Origin: Ascoidea rubescens DSM 1968
Lineage: Eukaryota > Ascomycota > Saccharomycetes > Ascoideales > Ascoideaceae
Length of the DNA stretch: 64,000 bases
Assembly (NCBI RefSeq): GCF_001661345.1
Contig: NW_017962918.1
Coordinates: forward strand, 434,001 to 498,000
Direction: 5' to 3'
The notes beneath the pieces are model-generated. The model ran no database searches, was not told the DNA's origin, and saw nothing but the letters and a program-made list of their open reading frames with translations. The position numbers were made by a program, and so were the translations under genes. Numbering within the stretch: the first letter of the stretch is position 1; every line of letters begins with the position of its first letter. Positions 41,876-53,235 of the stretch are shown one piece after another.

Positions 41876-44859
41876 GATTGAAAACCATTAAAGGGAATGG
41901 GAAACAATTACCCAAATAAAGTGAAATTTAAAAGTGGAAAAGCAAGAATCAGACTGATCAGATCTGAAGAGATCTGAAGTTGTGTCAGATTTTTGCTGGT
42001 GAAGGGTTGAATGAACAAAAAAAATAGAACAGTATAGTTGATATAAAGGCACACAAATCAAGAGCCAAAAAGACAAGAATATATTTGGCCCAATCGGGCG
42101 AGTGTTTGCTGGGAGAGCTAGCGAACAGCCCGAAGAAAACGAGGAAAACATCCGCTATCACAGAATGTACGCTTAGAAGGTGGTTTAAAATTAAAATTTC
42201 AGTGGAATGATCATCAGATATTGGTCATTTTGCACATTCCTGGTCTTGCCGGTGGGAGGTAAGACAACTCTCGCCTTCAGCTGCTGCAGGCCATTAGTAG
42301 CTGCAAAAACTTTGATCAAAGCGGGCAAGTGGCGATATGCAGTTGGTGCGTCTCAATCAATGCAGCACACCACAGACGCAGCAAACCAAAAACCGCATGG
42401 AGCCGCGTGCTGGGTGCAGATGAGCCATTCTGCCTCTCTTGAATCAGGATTGTGTTTGATCTGCGACTAAACTAGCCAAAAAATGATCTCAAACCGCACA
42501 AGGCCATTGGCTGGAGCTGAGCTGCACGCTGAAATCAGGGATGAACTCTCTAAACTCACCTTGAAGATGCGTTTTAGTGTTGGAGATTTGCGTTTTGGAT
42601 TTGTCTCCGGAAAGCTAATGTTGGATTCATCAAAAGGCCACAAGAGCAGTTGTTGAACACCACCACACTGCAACAAAATTCAATGTGATAAAATCCAACA
42701 ACCATAGTAGATGCAGAAGGCAAAGGGTATATAATCAAACTATCAGTGCTAATGGTGCTATAGCTCGAGAGCGTGATAGTCCTCTGGTGTTAATGGTAAT
42801 ATCAATGGCAGACTAGTGTCGGCCTTGTTTGAGGATTGAAGCATTAGCTTTTGCATAGTCTGTTGGGCTCTTTAGGTTGCGGTTATCCAGCTGATAAAAG
42901 GAAAATCAATATTCCAGGCTCAACGGGCTCAAAAGGTTTCCCCATACTTTTTGTTTGAAAAAATCTCAAAATTTTGAAATTCGAAAAATTATAGTGCGCA
43001 AAATGTGAGACCAGCATGCGAACAAACCAAAGATTTTCAGTCAACTTTAGCTGATTCAGTGATACAATAATAAAATAAAACAAATACAACACAAGCTCTC
43101 AATAAAATAAAGGTCAAATGCCTGATTAATCTTGATTTATTTTGCTCCCACGTTATCAAGGATTCTTTGAGAGTATTACAAAAAGTTGTAACTGCGATTT
43201 CAACGCTCGGAGCTCAGAGTTGTGCACCTGTTTTCAAAATTCCAATTCCAGTGTGGAAAACTGACATGTGATTACCCGTAGTCATCTGGCGAATCACAGC
43301 ACGCGCTTTGCTGGGTTGTCATACTAACAATGTCACTTTCCGGTGCTGCGAGTTGGGGTCCACAGGTTTGTCTCCCACTGCTGAAGGGTGTTTTGGTGCG
43401 GTATCAGGTGCACAAAAAGTGCAGAAATTGAGCATGAGAATGAAAAATTGGTATGATATAATCTGTATTATATATCCAGCCCAATTAGTATCAAAAGTGT
43501 AGTCAAATAATCAACAACCATTTGCTAATTGATTGATCATTGAAAAGGGATCTAGCGTATTTACCAGGAATTCCTCAGTTTTAATCATATTTTTTTAAAA
43601 ACCCGTGAGCTAGTTTAACATAATTTCAATTCATGTGTATTGATTTTGTATTAATTCATTTTAAATGGTATTATTGGTCCAATTTATGATTTGTTACTGA
43701 TTTTGAATTAAATTTGCAAAAATATGGTCAATCTTTGATTTCCAATTTTCGAACTAATTTTCAATTCATTTTCAATTCATTTTCAATTTGTTTTTTATCT
43801 TTTCTTTTTTTTTCTCAAAAAAAAGATTTTGGAAAAAGAAAGATAAAGAAAAAAAATAACTGAATAACTTTTTACTTTATTTGAGTAGGTAGGTGAGTAG
43901 GTTTATTTTGAATTTAGCATTTAATTAAAAAAGTAATAATCATTCAATTAATATTTTTTTGCAATCTTATTATCTTTTTTAAATTAATTATTAATTAAAT
44001 CAATTACTTTAATTACCTTATTCGTCTCAATTCTATTATTTATTTTCCTCATTTACTCGATTTTAACTTTCATTTTAAGCTCCTTTTTTATATGAATCAG
44101 AAGATTCAATATCTTTGTTTTGTTTTTCGTTTTGGCTTCCAAGTCTAATCTTAATCTTTGCTAATGATTCAATACAAACTCAATGATTTTCACTTTTAAA
44201 ATTCTTCACAACTTCCAAAACCTCTGGATATATTACATATATCTCAAACCACCCTTCTCCAGCAGCCAATCACACCTCTTCCTTCTACTTTTATCTACAA
44301 CGGTTATAATGTAAACAAGTGCTAATGTATTTTCAGTGTGTTTAAATGGCCAAAATCTTCGCAAAGCAGCACAGTCAAAAGCTAAATGGAAACATCATAA
44401 GTTTTACAGCAACTTTCTCCAAAGCTTCTGCTGTAGGTCTCTGACTTTTGAGCCATTCTGCTCTTAAACTTCGCTTTCCAAATGGATTCAAACCTAATGT
44501 GGGTCATTTATTGGTCGACCTTCAATTTCAACCTAAAAACTAACATTTATCACTGAACAGTGCAAACACTTCCTTTCAGTTCAGCTACTTTCAGAATTTA
44601 GATAGCAAAACCTTTTTTTCTCAATTCATTCCCCAGATACAGCAACAACTTTCACAAAACATTCATTTTTACATCAGTTTCAATTGTTTTTCCTGCCTTT
44701 ATCTTCCTCAGTTTCTCTTATCGTTTTTTGCTGCGATTCGTTTTACTTATTAAGCATTCTGTAAAATATAAATTGTAATTTGCGATTTACCATTTACAAT
44801 TTACCATTTTAGATTTTATATTTTATATTTTATATTTTTGAATTTTGAATTTTAAATTT

Positions 44860-44932
44860 TGAATTTACAATTTCTAATTTCTAATTTCTAATTTCTAATT
44901 TCTAATTTCTAGTTTCTAGTTTCTAATTTTCA
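44860..44932. repeat. heptanucleotide repeat (ATTTCTA)n
   Basis: About seven units of ATTTCTA/GTTTCTA, 340 bases upstream of globin-like paralogue 3. Confidence 0.9.
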
Positions 44933-45273
44933 ATTCTCATTTTCACATTTTTGCTTTTGCTCATTTTTACAAAAATTCGCTCTCTTGTGTTTATAGTTTT
45001 ACTGGTTTTTTTTGTCTATTATTTTATTAAATTTTATATAATTTTTTAATTATTAAACACTCTTTCAATTACTTCAAAACAGATATATATAGCAACTGTT
45101 TTTTCCTTATTTTATCTCATCTCGTTGTTTTGTAAAATCTCTTTACATTAAATAATATTTCTTCTGCTTTTCTTTTTTTTTTTAATTCCTCTTCCTCATT
45201 CTGCTACTATATTGTCAAACTATCTTTATAATAGCATATCTTTAAGATCCAAAAAAAAAAGATTAAAAATAAA

Positions 45274-46686
45274 ATGCTTTCAAGTGTCGATACCAATTTA
45301 TTCGATCAAGTTTCCGATTTAACTGCTGTTATGTCGATAAGCTCATCTTACAACTCCTACAATAATAATAACAATAATAACTATAGCACTAATAGCAAAC
45401 ATTTCACATCTATAGCTAACATGTTAGAGAAACAATACTCATCCAGTACTGAAACATTTATCTCTTCTTCAGAGACAAATACTGTCAATGATAACAGTTT
45501 CAACACCTTCATTTCCCAAGAAAAACTAGTTCTAAGATTGACTCCTCATGAAATCAATATGATAAGAAATTCCTGGGCTTTAGTATTAAGCGACAATGAT
45601 TCAGACATATCCGATGATGAAGATGATAATGAAGATAGATTATACCAAAAGATTCATAGAAACCAAAAAAGCAAATCATCTGTAAATCCCACTAATAATG
45701 ATAATAATAGTAATCGTTCCTTTGGTCCTAAGATTAAAGCAATGGCTTCTTCCTTGTTCTGCCTTCAATTTTATCAGAATTTATTATCAATGGACCCTGA
45801 ATTGGAAAGAATATATCCCTCTATAAAACATCAAGCTGTTGCTTTCTCTGGTGTATTAGGTACAGCAATTACAACCTTGGAAAACTTGTCTGTATTGGAC
45901 GACTATTTAATTCAATTGGGAAGAAGACATGCTAGAATCTTGTGTATTGAACCCTCTCATTTTGAACTCATGGGTGAAGCATTCTTAAAGACTTTACAAG
46001 ACAGATTTGGCGTCGCATTCTCAGTCGAATTAGAAGACGTTTGGGCAAGATTATACTCATATTTAGCGAATACAATGCTTCAAGGTGGTGATGATCCAGT
46101 GATTAAATTCGACGATAATAATAACCAAATTGATTTATTTTCTTTGAAACCTTACACCACTGCTTTAAGTTCTCAGTCTCAACCTCTTTTGAATGGAAAT
46201 TCGATTCCTCATTCAATCTCAAGTCCAACTTCAATCAATTCCCCTTTCATTTACACAATTAATACCAATGATTTCATTGAGCCAAGTTCAAGTCATATAA
46301 TCAATTTTAATGAACCAATAACCCCAACTTTTGCTAATAACATTGAATTTGGCCTTAGAAGACCTACTCAGGATTTATATATCCCAACAAACGACCACCA
46401 GGAAATTAATATCTTAAGAGAGAATAATAATAACATTAACATTAACATTAACGCAAAAGAAAACAACCTCAATAAGTTTGCAACAAATTTTGTTCACACT
46501 TTTAAATCAAAGAAAAATAGCAACAATCCTATTAATAATGAAAATAATGAAAATGGTAATTTGAACGAACAACAGATCAAAGAAGAGTATTTGCAACCAA
46601 ATAATAATATAAAGAATATTCCAAGATCAATGTTTAATAGTTTCCATAAACGTTCTCTTTTAAGAAAAAGACTGGTTCTTGCTTAG
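45274..46686 (+). CDS. globin-like protein, paralogue 3
   Basis: 470 residues. The globin domain spans about residues 88-275, from LRLTPHEINMIRNSW to LYSYLANTMLQGGDDP. An acidic Asp/Glu and Asn insert (about residues 110-148) separates helix A from helix B. The pocket has Tyr167 (B10), Tyr181 (CD1, replacing Phe), Gln187 (E7) and His219 (F8, GRRHARIL). The tail is Ser/Asn-rich and ends in basic SFHKRSLLRKRLVLA. The domain is closest to paralogue 2, with many identical blocks. The same orientation and architecture as paralogue 2 suggest tandem duplication with later spread. Function is by fold only. Confidence 0.88.
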   Translation: MLSSVDTNLFDQVSDLTAVMSISSSYNSYNNNNNNNYSTNSKHFTSIANMLEKQYSSSTETFISSSETNTVNDNSFNTFISQEKLVLRLTPHEINMIRNSWALVLSDNDSDISDDEDDNEDRLYQKIHRNQKSKSSVNPTNNDNNSNRSFGPKIKAMASSLFCLQFYQNLLSMDPELERIYPSIKHQAVAFSGVLGTAITTLENLSVLDDYLIQLGRRHARILCIEPSHFELMGEAFLKTLQDRFGVAFSVELEDVWARLYSYLANTMLQGGDDPVIKFDDNNNQIDLFSLKPYTTALSSQSQPLLNGNSIPHSISSPTSINSPFIYTINTNDFIEPSSSHIINFNEPITPTFANNIEFGLRRPTQDLYIPTNDHQEINILRENNNNINININAKENNLNKFATNFVHTFKSKKNSNNPINNENNENGNLNEQQIKEEYLQPNNNIKNIPRSMFNSFHKRSLLRKRLVLA

Positions 46687-48039
46687 ATATAATAATGATT
46701 ATAAATTAAAAATATTGTTGCTTTTGTTAAATTCTCTCTTTGCATTTTTCTGGTTTTCATTTTCTGATTTCTCTTTTTTTTATCAACAAATTTGTATTAA
46801 TAACTTGTTTACGTTTCTTCTTTCTATTGAATTATAAATTATAGAATTTCAACAATTAATTTTATGCTTATTATGACTCTTTTCTTACTATTTTTTTTCT
46901 TTGTTTTTCTTGCTAGACATAAAAATTATTACCATTTTTGATGATTTCTCATCATTTTCAGGTTAAATTAATTTATAGATTTTTGTTTATAATTTATTAT
47001 TTTTTTATATAATTGAAAGTTTTAGATTTCAATTAAATTCTTTTTTGTATTCAATAAATATTCAAATGAATTTAAATTTTGTTATCTTCCTATTATTTTC
47101 CTATTGTATTTTCATTACTATTTTGTTAGTAATTTGATTTACGTGTAAAAATTGTAAAGTATATATAATGGCATGTTTTTGATCTGACAATATCTTTATT
47201 GCTGAATTAATTAACTCAAATAATTTGCAAAAAACTGCAAGAGAGCAAAGCAAAAACACAAAAAATTTGAAAAGAGGAGCATTAATGGTTGAAAAACAAT
47301 ACAACAAGGACAAAACTAACCAACTAACTCAAATCTTCAAGAGCCAAAATTACCAAGTGACCAAGTAACCAAATATCGAAATACCCAAATTTGCCAAATC
47401 GAAATCTGAAAATCAAAAAAATAAAAATAACATCAGTATAAGATTCAATCTGCTGGTCTTAGGTTTCTACGTAAATTCTTTGATTAAAAAACGAGCATCA
47501 TATAATCTAATGAATTTCAGGTCTTCAGATCTGACCCAGAACACTGGAAGGGGGACCTGTAAGCTATTGTTTATTGTTGGTAACCGGGCAAAAGAAAAAC
47601 AGTGCCGAATACTGATACTAAGTTCTCTCAGTTCTCTTTATTGTTGGTTGTTTATTGAAAACATTGTTCATCATCTTCAAAACAGGTTCTTCTTATTCCA
47701 ATCAACAAAATTTCTGAAAAGGGAAAAAACGACAATTGCTGTTTGTGCCATATTTGTGGATACAACGCATACATACATGTAAACACGTACAACACATTGT
47801 TTCCATGCAAGTGGTAGCTACAGATTCTGCGTATTACTATGTATACTACTGTTGATAGTGCATTACTACCTTATTTCTGATAGCAACCATCAAGACGGCT
47901 CCAAATTCTGTGGAATCCCGTGTTTTGGCGACAAAAAACTGCAACCTTAAAACAGGCAGCTGAAGGAAATAAGTACAAATCAAGGAAACTAAGAGGAAAT
48001 AAATTAAGAAACTGGTTGCCTGTAATTACAACCAAAAAA
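46687..48039. other. 1.35 kb spacer upstream of YFH1
   Basis: AT-rich 3' region of globin-like paralogue 3 to about 47450, then more balanced DNA. A TTG-initiated 100-codon frame at 47480-47782 does not look like a real protein. Nothing else recognised. Confidence 0.6.
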
Positions 48040-48597
48040 ATGATTATGATTAGAAACATAGCAAGAGGATGCTCCACCAGAGCGCCTGCAGCTCTAGCGG
48101 CTTCCCTTCTGCACAGCAGGCTCCTCAGCAACTGCTACAACCTCTCACACTCCAATATGCCCAACAGTACCCATCTCAGCTTCAGGCTGGATTTTAGAAA
48201 ATGCTACTCCAAAAGCACTGGTGGTGAAGAAATCCCCAACGAAATTGAAAAGTTATCCTCCAACGAGTACCACAAGATATCGGACCTCTATCTCGAGACC
48301 CTTTTCGACAACTTGGAGTTGATCAGCGAGCTAGACGAGAACATTGACGTGGAATACAGTGATGGGGTCATGACGTTGGAGCTCAGCAACGTAGGGACCT
48401 ACGTTATCAATAAACAACCTCCCAACAAGCAGATCTGGCTCAGCAGCCCCATCTCGGGTCCCAAGCGATTCGACTACGATGCTCCCTCTGGCAAATGGCT
48501 CTCGCTCAGAGATGGTTCCATCTTGGGCAACATCCTCCGAACAGAAATTAGCAACGCCCTCCATAGCAAGCACACATTGGAGGGAATTGACGACTAA
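48040..48597 (+). CDS. YFH1: frataxin
   Basis: The mitochondrial iron chaperone and allosteric regulator of iron-sulphur cluster assembly on Isu1/Nfs1. It has 185 residues from the ATG at 48040 (a second ATG is at 48046). The N-terminus is an Arg/Ser/Ala-rich mitochondrial presequence with RNIARGCSTRAPAALAA. The frataxin fold begins near residue 70: EYHKISDLYLETLFDNLE (acidic ridge), YSDGVMTLEL, TYVINKQPPNKQIWLSSPISGP and WLSLRDGS, with helix 2 at the end. The gene is notably richer in C and G (CTC, AGC, GAC codons) than its neighbours. The two CTG codons lie in the non-conserved presequence. Confidence 0.96.
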   Translation: MIMIRNIARGCSTRAPAALAASLLHSRLLSNCYNLSHSNMPNSTHLSFRLDFRKCYSKSTGGEEIPNEIEKLSSNEYHKISDLYLETLFDNLELISELDENIDVEYSDGVMTLELSNVGTYVINKQPPNKQIWLSSPISGPKRFDYDAPSGKWLSLRDGSILGNILRTEISNALHSKHTLEGIDD

Positions 48598-48922
48598 GGC
48601 TAGTGCTAGTGCTAGTGCTGGTGCTTCTTCTGCCTCTTCTGAGTTACTGCAGTGTAAATAGTTCTCTTCTCTCTAATCAACGCTTCAATATTTCCACTCC
48701 GGAAAATGCGCACTGATTGGCCAACGAGCAAAATCTCACACTTTCTAAAATGCAAATTTTTTTTTACCTCTTTCTCTCTCTCAACCTTCAAATGCAATCA
48801 GTATACTTGATGAATTTATTAGCCTAGGAACATATAAGCATTTAAATCCCTACTTCATCAATTTATATTTATTCATTGATATATCTCTTTTTGTGTGAAT
48901 TTATATAAATATCTCTAGTTTT
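48598..48922. other. YFH1 / UBP1 spacer
   Basis: 325 bases. It begins with a GCTAGT hexamer repeat (48599-48620) right after the YFH1 stop and turns AT-rich with TATATA toward UBP1. Confidence 0.6.
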
Positions 48923-51613
48923 ATGTTTCCGAACAACAACCAATACCAGTACCATAATTACCACAATCAACAAAGCTATCGTTATCATCTGAGAACCCAA
49001 AGAAACCAAAAAAACCAAAAAAACCAATACATTAACAATAATCAAAATAATTATAACGCTCAATTAGAAAATAACAGAAATAACTCCTATTTTTCCTTCT
49101 ATTTTTCGCTATTTCTTTATTTTTGTCTACTAGTAATCTCGCTAAATCTATTATTTTACAACTCTCTAACTTCTAATTTTTTACTAGTATCAAAAAAACG
49201 TATCAATTCGTTTTTGGAAAAAATAGCTTATTTTATTAACTATAAAATGTCAAATTACTTTAACTCTACCTCATTGACCCCCTTTAATCTTAACAACTTG
49301 AATAACAGATTCAGTAGTGGCAACACATATTCAAACTATAGCAGCAACATTGATAATAATAATACAAACACTTCTAGCAACAAAAGACAGGCTGACAAAG
49401 AAACTATTCATTTAAAGAGAAAAGCTGTTAAAAGAGGTGGGCTAGTTGGTGGTCTAACTAACGATGGCAACACCTGCTTTATGAACTCGGTTTTGCAATC
49501 TTTATCCTCTTCAAACCAACTAAACAATTACTTGAATGACCAGATTTTAATTAAAAACTCTCAATCTCAAATTAATGAATTATCATTCACTAAATCTTTA
49601 TTAAATTTAATCAATAAACTAAACTCAAAGCATGGCAAAACTTTAAAAGAATACAACGTCCAGTCTTTAGTCAAAAAGATGTCAAATGGTTTTGAAAAAC
49701 ATCGTTTTTTGGGAATTTATAATCAAGAAGACGCCCAGGAATTTTTCCAGTTTATTTTAAATCAGTTGGAAAAAGAAAAAAAAATTTTAACCTCAAATAA
49801 CAGCAAAAGTTCAGAAAGTTTACCTGAAGACAATAATGAAAAATTCATTGAAAAAAATGATTCAATGATCATGGGCCTAAAAAATATCGGTTTCCTAGGT
49901 CCAGTTTATGTTCCTGCTCTACAAATTGATCCCTCAATAACTAATGGCGAAAACAAAGTCTACAAATTAAATTTACTCACTCCTGTTGATGGTGTTAATG
50001 CTGAAAGAATTGGCTGTTTAAATTGTGGCGAAACCGGTGGAATAAGATACTCAGTTATAAGTGGATTTTCACTAAATTTACCCAATTCAATTGATAATTT
50101 TAACTATTCTTACAACTACAATAGAAGAAATCAGAACAACTCAATATCTTTAATTGATTTATTGAATGATTATATAAACGAGGAAATCATTGAAAATGTT
50201 GAATGCAATAGATGTGGCTTAACCTCGATTGAAAGCACTTTGGAAACTGAGTTATCTAATATTTTAGATCAAAAAAGATCTTTATTATCTGATAAAAAGA
50301 TGGAAAAAAATAAGGTTAATTCCAAAAATAATAACGGCAATAACAAAAAAAACGATAATGATGATAATGGTAATAATAATAATGAAGAACAGCTTAAAAA
50401 AACTTTGGCTAATCTAGATAAATATATCAATTTATTAAGACTAAGAACGGAAGCAATTAAAACGGAATTGGCTAAACCTATTATTAATGATGACATTTAT
50501 AAAAAATTGAAAAATAAAAATAGAATTAAAAAGACATCAAAATCCAAGCAAAGTTTTATTGAAAGACCACCGGCTTTATTACCAATCCATATTAATAGAT
50601 CAGTATTCAACTATCAAACCGGGACAGTGGCTAAAAACAATATAAATATTGATTTCCCGCTAAAATTGGATTTGAATGATTTTGTAGCTGTTGATAAAGA
50701 TATTAATACTGATGCAAGAAAATCAATGAGAATACAAGATGAATTAAAAATTTTGAGGCAACAATTGATTGATAATGAAATTGAATCTATTAATGTAAAC
50801 AATGAAATAAGTGAAAATAGTGAACGAAATAAAGAAAATAAAGAAAATGAAGAAAACGAAAAGGAGAATGATAATACTGATGGTATTCAAGTGAATAATA
50901 TTAACAACTTATCACTAGAAACTAAATCCAAAATTGAGAAAATTGAATTGAAATTAAAAGATAATTACCATCCCAATCTAGTTTATAACTTAAAGTCAGT
51001 GATTTTACATTATGGTACTCATAACTATGGGCATTATACGGCGTATAGAAAACACAGGGGAATTTGGTGGGATATATCAGATGAAGACGTGTCTGTTGCA
51101 ACTGAAGAAGAAGTATTAAGAGCTCATGGTGTATTCATGTTATTTTATGAGGTTGATAATCATGAAGATGATGAGTTTGATAAAGATAACTTGATAATTG
51201 AGGAAGATGAAGAAGATATTAAGGAGAAGGAGGTTATTATTGATAACCCTAATTATAATCCAAATGATGATAGTGATGATAGCCTTGGCAGTGAGACTAA
51301 TCATTTCCGTAATGATAGAAATGTTTCTGGTAACTATCGTAATAATAAGGATAATACTAATAGCAGTGGTATAAGTAATAATGAACTTAGCGACTATGAG
51401 ATTAATAGTGAAAATACTGAAGATAATGATAGTGATTATCAAGAAAATCACCATGAACAACAGCATGATCAAAGCGATAGATCTGGAAATGATGTTAGCC
51501 TTGACCATGAATTAAAAAAGTTGAATGATAAAAACCAGAGCAATAAATCATTAAGTGGTGATTCAATTGATTCTGAACAAAATGCTATAACACTTGCATC
51601 AGCTAATTTATAG
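48923..51613 (+). CDS. UBP1: ubiquitin-specific protease, membrane-anchored UBP1 type
   Basis: A deubiquitinase of 896 residues. An Asn/Gln/Tyr-rich N-terminus is followed by one membrane segment at about residues 56-79. The catalytic Cys185 sits in NDGNTCFMNSVLQSL, QEDAQEFFQFILNQL follows, then CX2C pairs (GCLNCG, CNRCG), and His704 in THNYGHYTAYRK. The tail is acidic and Asn/Asp-rich. S. cerevisiae Ubp1 has the same layout and makes a membrane and a soluble form by alternative starts. Here an internal ATG at 49247 (Met109), just past the anchor, could serve the same purpose. Low-complexity inserts separate the catalytic blocks. Confidence 0.94.
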   Translation: MFPNNNQYQYHNYHNQQSYRYHLRTQRNQKNQKNQYINNNQNNYNAQLENNRNNSYFSFYFSLFLYFCLLVISLNLLFYNSLTSNFLLVSKKRINSFLEKIAYFINYKMSNYFNSTSLTPFNLNNLNNRFSSGNTYSNYSSNIDNNNTNTSSNKRQADKETIHLKRKAVKRGGLVGGLTNDGNTCFMNSVLQSLSSSNQLNNYLNDQILIKNSQSQINELSFTKSLLNLINKLNSKHGKTLKEYNVQSLVKKMSNGFEKHRFLGIYNQEDAQEFFQFILNQLEKEKKILTSNNSKSSESLPEDNNEKFIEKNDSMIMGLKNIGFLGPVYVPALQIDPSITNGENKVYKLNLLTPVDGVNAERIGCLNCGETGGIRYSVISGFSLNLPNSIDNFNYSYNYNRRNQNNSISLIDLLNDYINEEIIENVECNRCGLTSIESTLETELSNILDQKRSLLSDKKMEKNKVNSKNNNGNNKKNDNDDNGNNNNEEQLKKTLANLDKYINLLRLRTEAIKTELAKPIINDDIYKKLKNKNRIKKTSKSKQSFIERPPALLPIHINRSVFNYQTGTVAKNNINIDFPLKLDLNDFVAVDKDINTDARKSMRIQDELKILRQQLIDNEIESINVNNEISENSERNKENKENEENEKENDNTDGIQVNNINNLSLETKSKIEKIELKLKDNYHPNLVYNLKSVILHYGTHNYGHYTAYRKHRGIWWDISDEDVSVATEEEVLRAHGVFMLFYEVDNHEDDEFDKDNLIIEEDEEDIKEKEVIIDNPNYNPNDDSDDSLGSETNHFRNDRNVSGNYRNNKDNTNSSGISNNELSDYEINSENTEDNDSDYQENHHEQQHDQSDRSGNDVSLDHELKKLNDKNQSNKSLSGDSIDSEQNAITLASANL

Positions 51614-53235
51614 TGAATTATGGCTAATTAAATGGTGTCAATTGAATAATATTGGATGGCTAGATGGTTAGATTTGCCTAGTTAGATTCATGTAATCAAT
51701 AATAAGTAATTCGTAATATAAGTAGATTAAACAAGTTTCTATACTATTTTGCACAAATAATTGCCATTTGATAAGAGTAATTGGACTACAAAAGAAGCCG
51801 GTTCATTATTTTCTGAAGGATCAATCAGTTTCATGATTTCAGCTATCAAAAACCAGTTGAATCAAATTGAATCAAGTTGAATCTTTCGATAAATTGAATC
51901 TTTTGATAAATTGAACGTATCACAATAAAAACTAATTACCATGAGTATGGTCAAAGTACGGTAATGCAGTATCCAGCAAAACCACGCATTATAACATACA
52001 ACCACTGAATTATACGTAAAGGCCACCAGCGCGGTTTAAATGCATGACGTAATCCAAGTAATTGGCCAATGAGCGTTTGTCGTGTGGCGCCCCGCATTTC
52101 TGGGATTAAAAGTATGTCGAAACTAGATATGCCAACTCCGGCACGCATGACTGCCCCGCTGGATCACAACTGAGAGACAAAGTGTTATGATTTGCGGGCA
52201 GATGCGTGAAAAATTTTCCCGAGTGACGGTACCGTTGCAAAAGTAGAGGGGTTTGGTGCGGCAGATCTGCGCGTGTCTCCCAAACAGCCTTGAATATCCC
52301 ATTCCTACAGCCCGTCTACGCAGAAACACCGCGATTGCCGCTTTGGGAATCCAGGATTTTAAGTGAAGAGATGTTTTTTTTCTTCTTTTCCTTTTCTTCT
52401 TTTTTATTTTGGCAAAACGAACAGAATCGTAATTCAAATTAAAATATAATCAGCTATTTTAATTTAACTCCAGATTAAAAAGTTTCTTTATTTATTTTAT
52501 TTTATTTTATTTTCTTTATTTTATTTTATTTTCTTTAATTTTCTTTATTTATTTGTTTAATTTCTTTTCTTTCTTACTCCTTTTGTTTTTGCTTTTTTAT
52601 CACTTTGGTTTAGTTTTGTTAAGTTTTTATTAATTGGTTTTTTTATCAACTTTTCATTCAAGTTTTGAAATTTTTTTAATTGACTATATCATTAATTAAT
52701 TCCATACCAGTTTCCATTTCTATCTTATTTCTAAGTTTTGCTTCAATTGTAATTCATTAATTTATTATCTACATTGGTCAATTTCAATTAGAAGATTTTT
52801 CAAAGGAAAAAGCTAGATCAAATCAGATCAGATCAAATCAAATTAACTCAAAAAAAAATAGGAGAAACCACCTACTATATTTTTTTTCGATCTCAATAAC
52901 TAAACGCAATAATATCAACGTTATATTTTCATAAAGATATTTCTATTAATAACCTCAATAATTTCTTTCTTTCAGTTTTCAATCAAGTAATCAATCTTCA
53001 ACTCAAATTATTTTGTATAATAATTATTTATTTTAATTAAAAAAATTATTAAGGGACATTTTTTAATTAAATCATTTTTTCAAATCATATTATATCTATA
53101 TCAAATCATCTTAATTATTATTTATTTACTTACTTACTTATCTCTTTATCTGTTTAATTTATAACCATATTTATCTTTTTCTATTATTCTTATTCTTATC
53201 AATAATATCTTAAATACCTACTATATCCTTCCAAA
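51614..53235. other. 1.6 kb region upstream of PUB1
   Basis: An AT-rich start is followed by a GC-richer patch at 52020-52360, then an AT-rich, T/C-rich leader of 800 bases with TTTTATTTTATT repeats (52490-52540). No gene recognised. Confidence 0.6.

Larger units (their letters stand above)
40614..45273. other. 4.66 kb gene-free region between globin-like paralogues 2 and 3
   Basis: A G11 run lies at 40664-40674. AT-rich DNA follows to about 41830, then a 10-bp repeat at 41844-41875. Islands of moderate GC lie at about 42240-42650 and 43190-43430. 44820-44930 holds TTTTATA and ATTTCTA heptamer repeats. The last 300 bases are a T/C-rich leader. None of the short frames looks like a protein. 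It is most likely a very long regulatory region of paralogue 3. Confidence 0.6.

Noticed and set aside
43319-43360. Perfect TACTAAC and a following CAG, as if an intron end
   Set aside because: No donor, no upstream exon and no downstream open frame could be paired with it.
42207-43502. Short frames upstream of globin-like paralogue 3
   Set aside because: No protein-like pattern; scattered over both strands in a moderate-GC island.
47480-47782. 100-codon frame upstream of YFH1
   Set aside because: Starts with TTG only and reads as random Ile/Leu/Phe/Ser composition.
48599-48658. Ala-Ser repeat frame right after YFH1
   Set aside because: It is a GCTAGT microsatellite in another frame than YFH1, after its stop codon.
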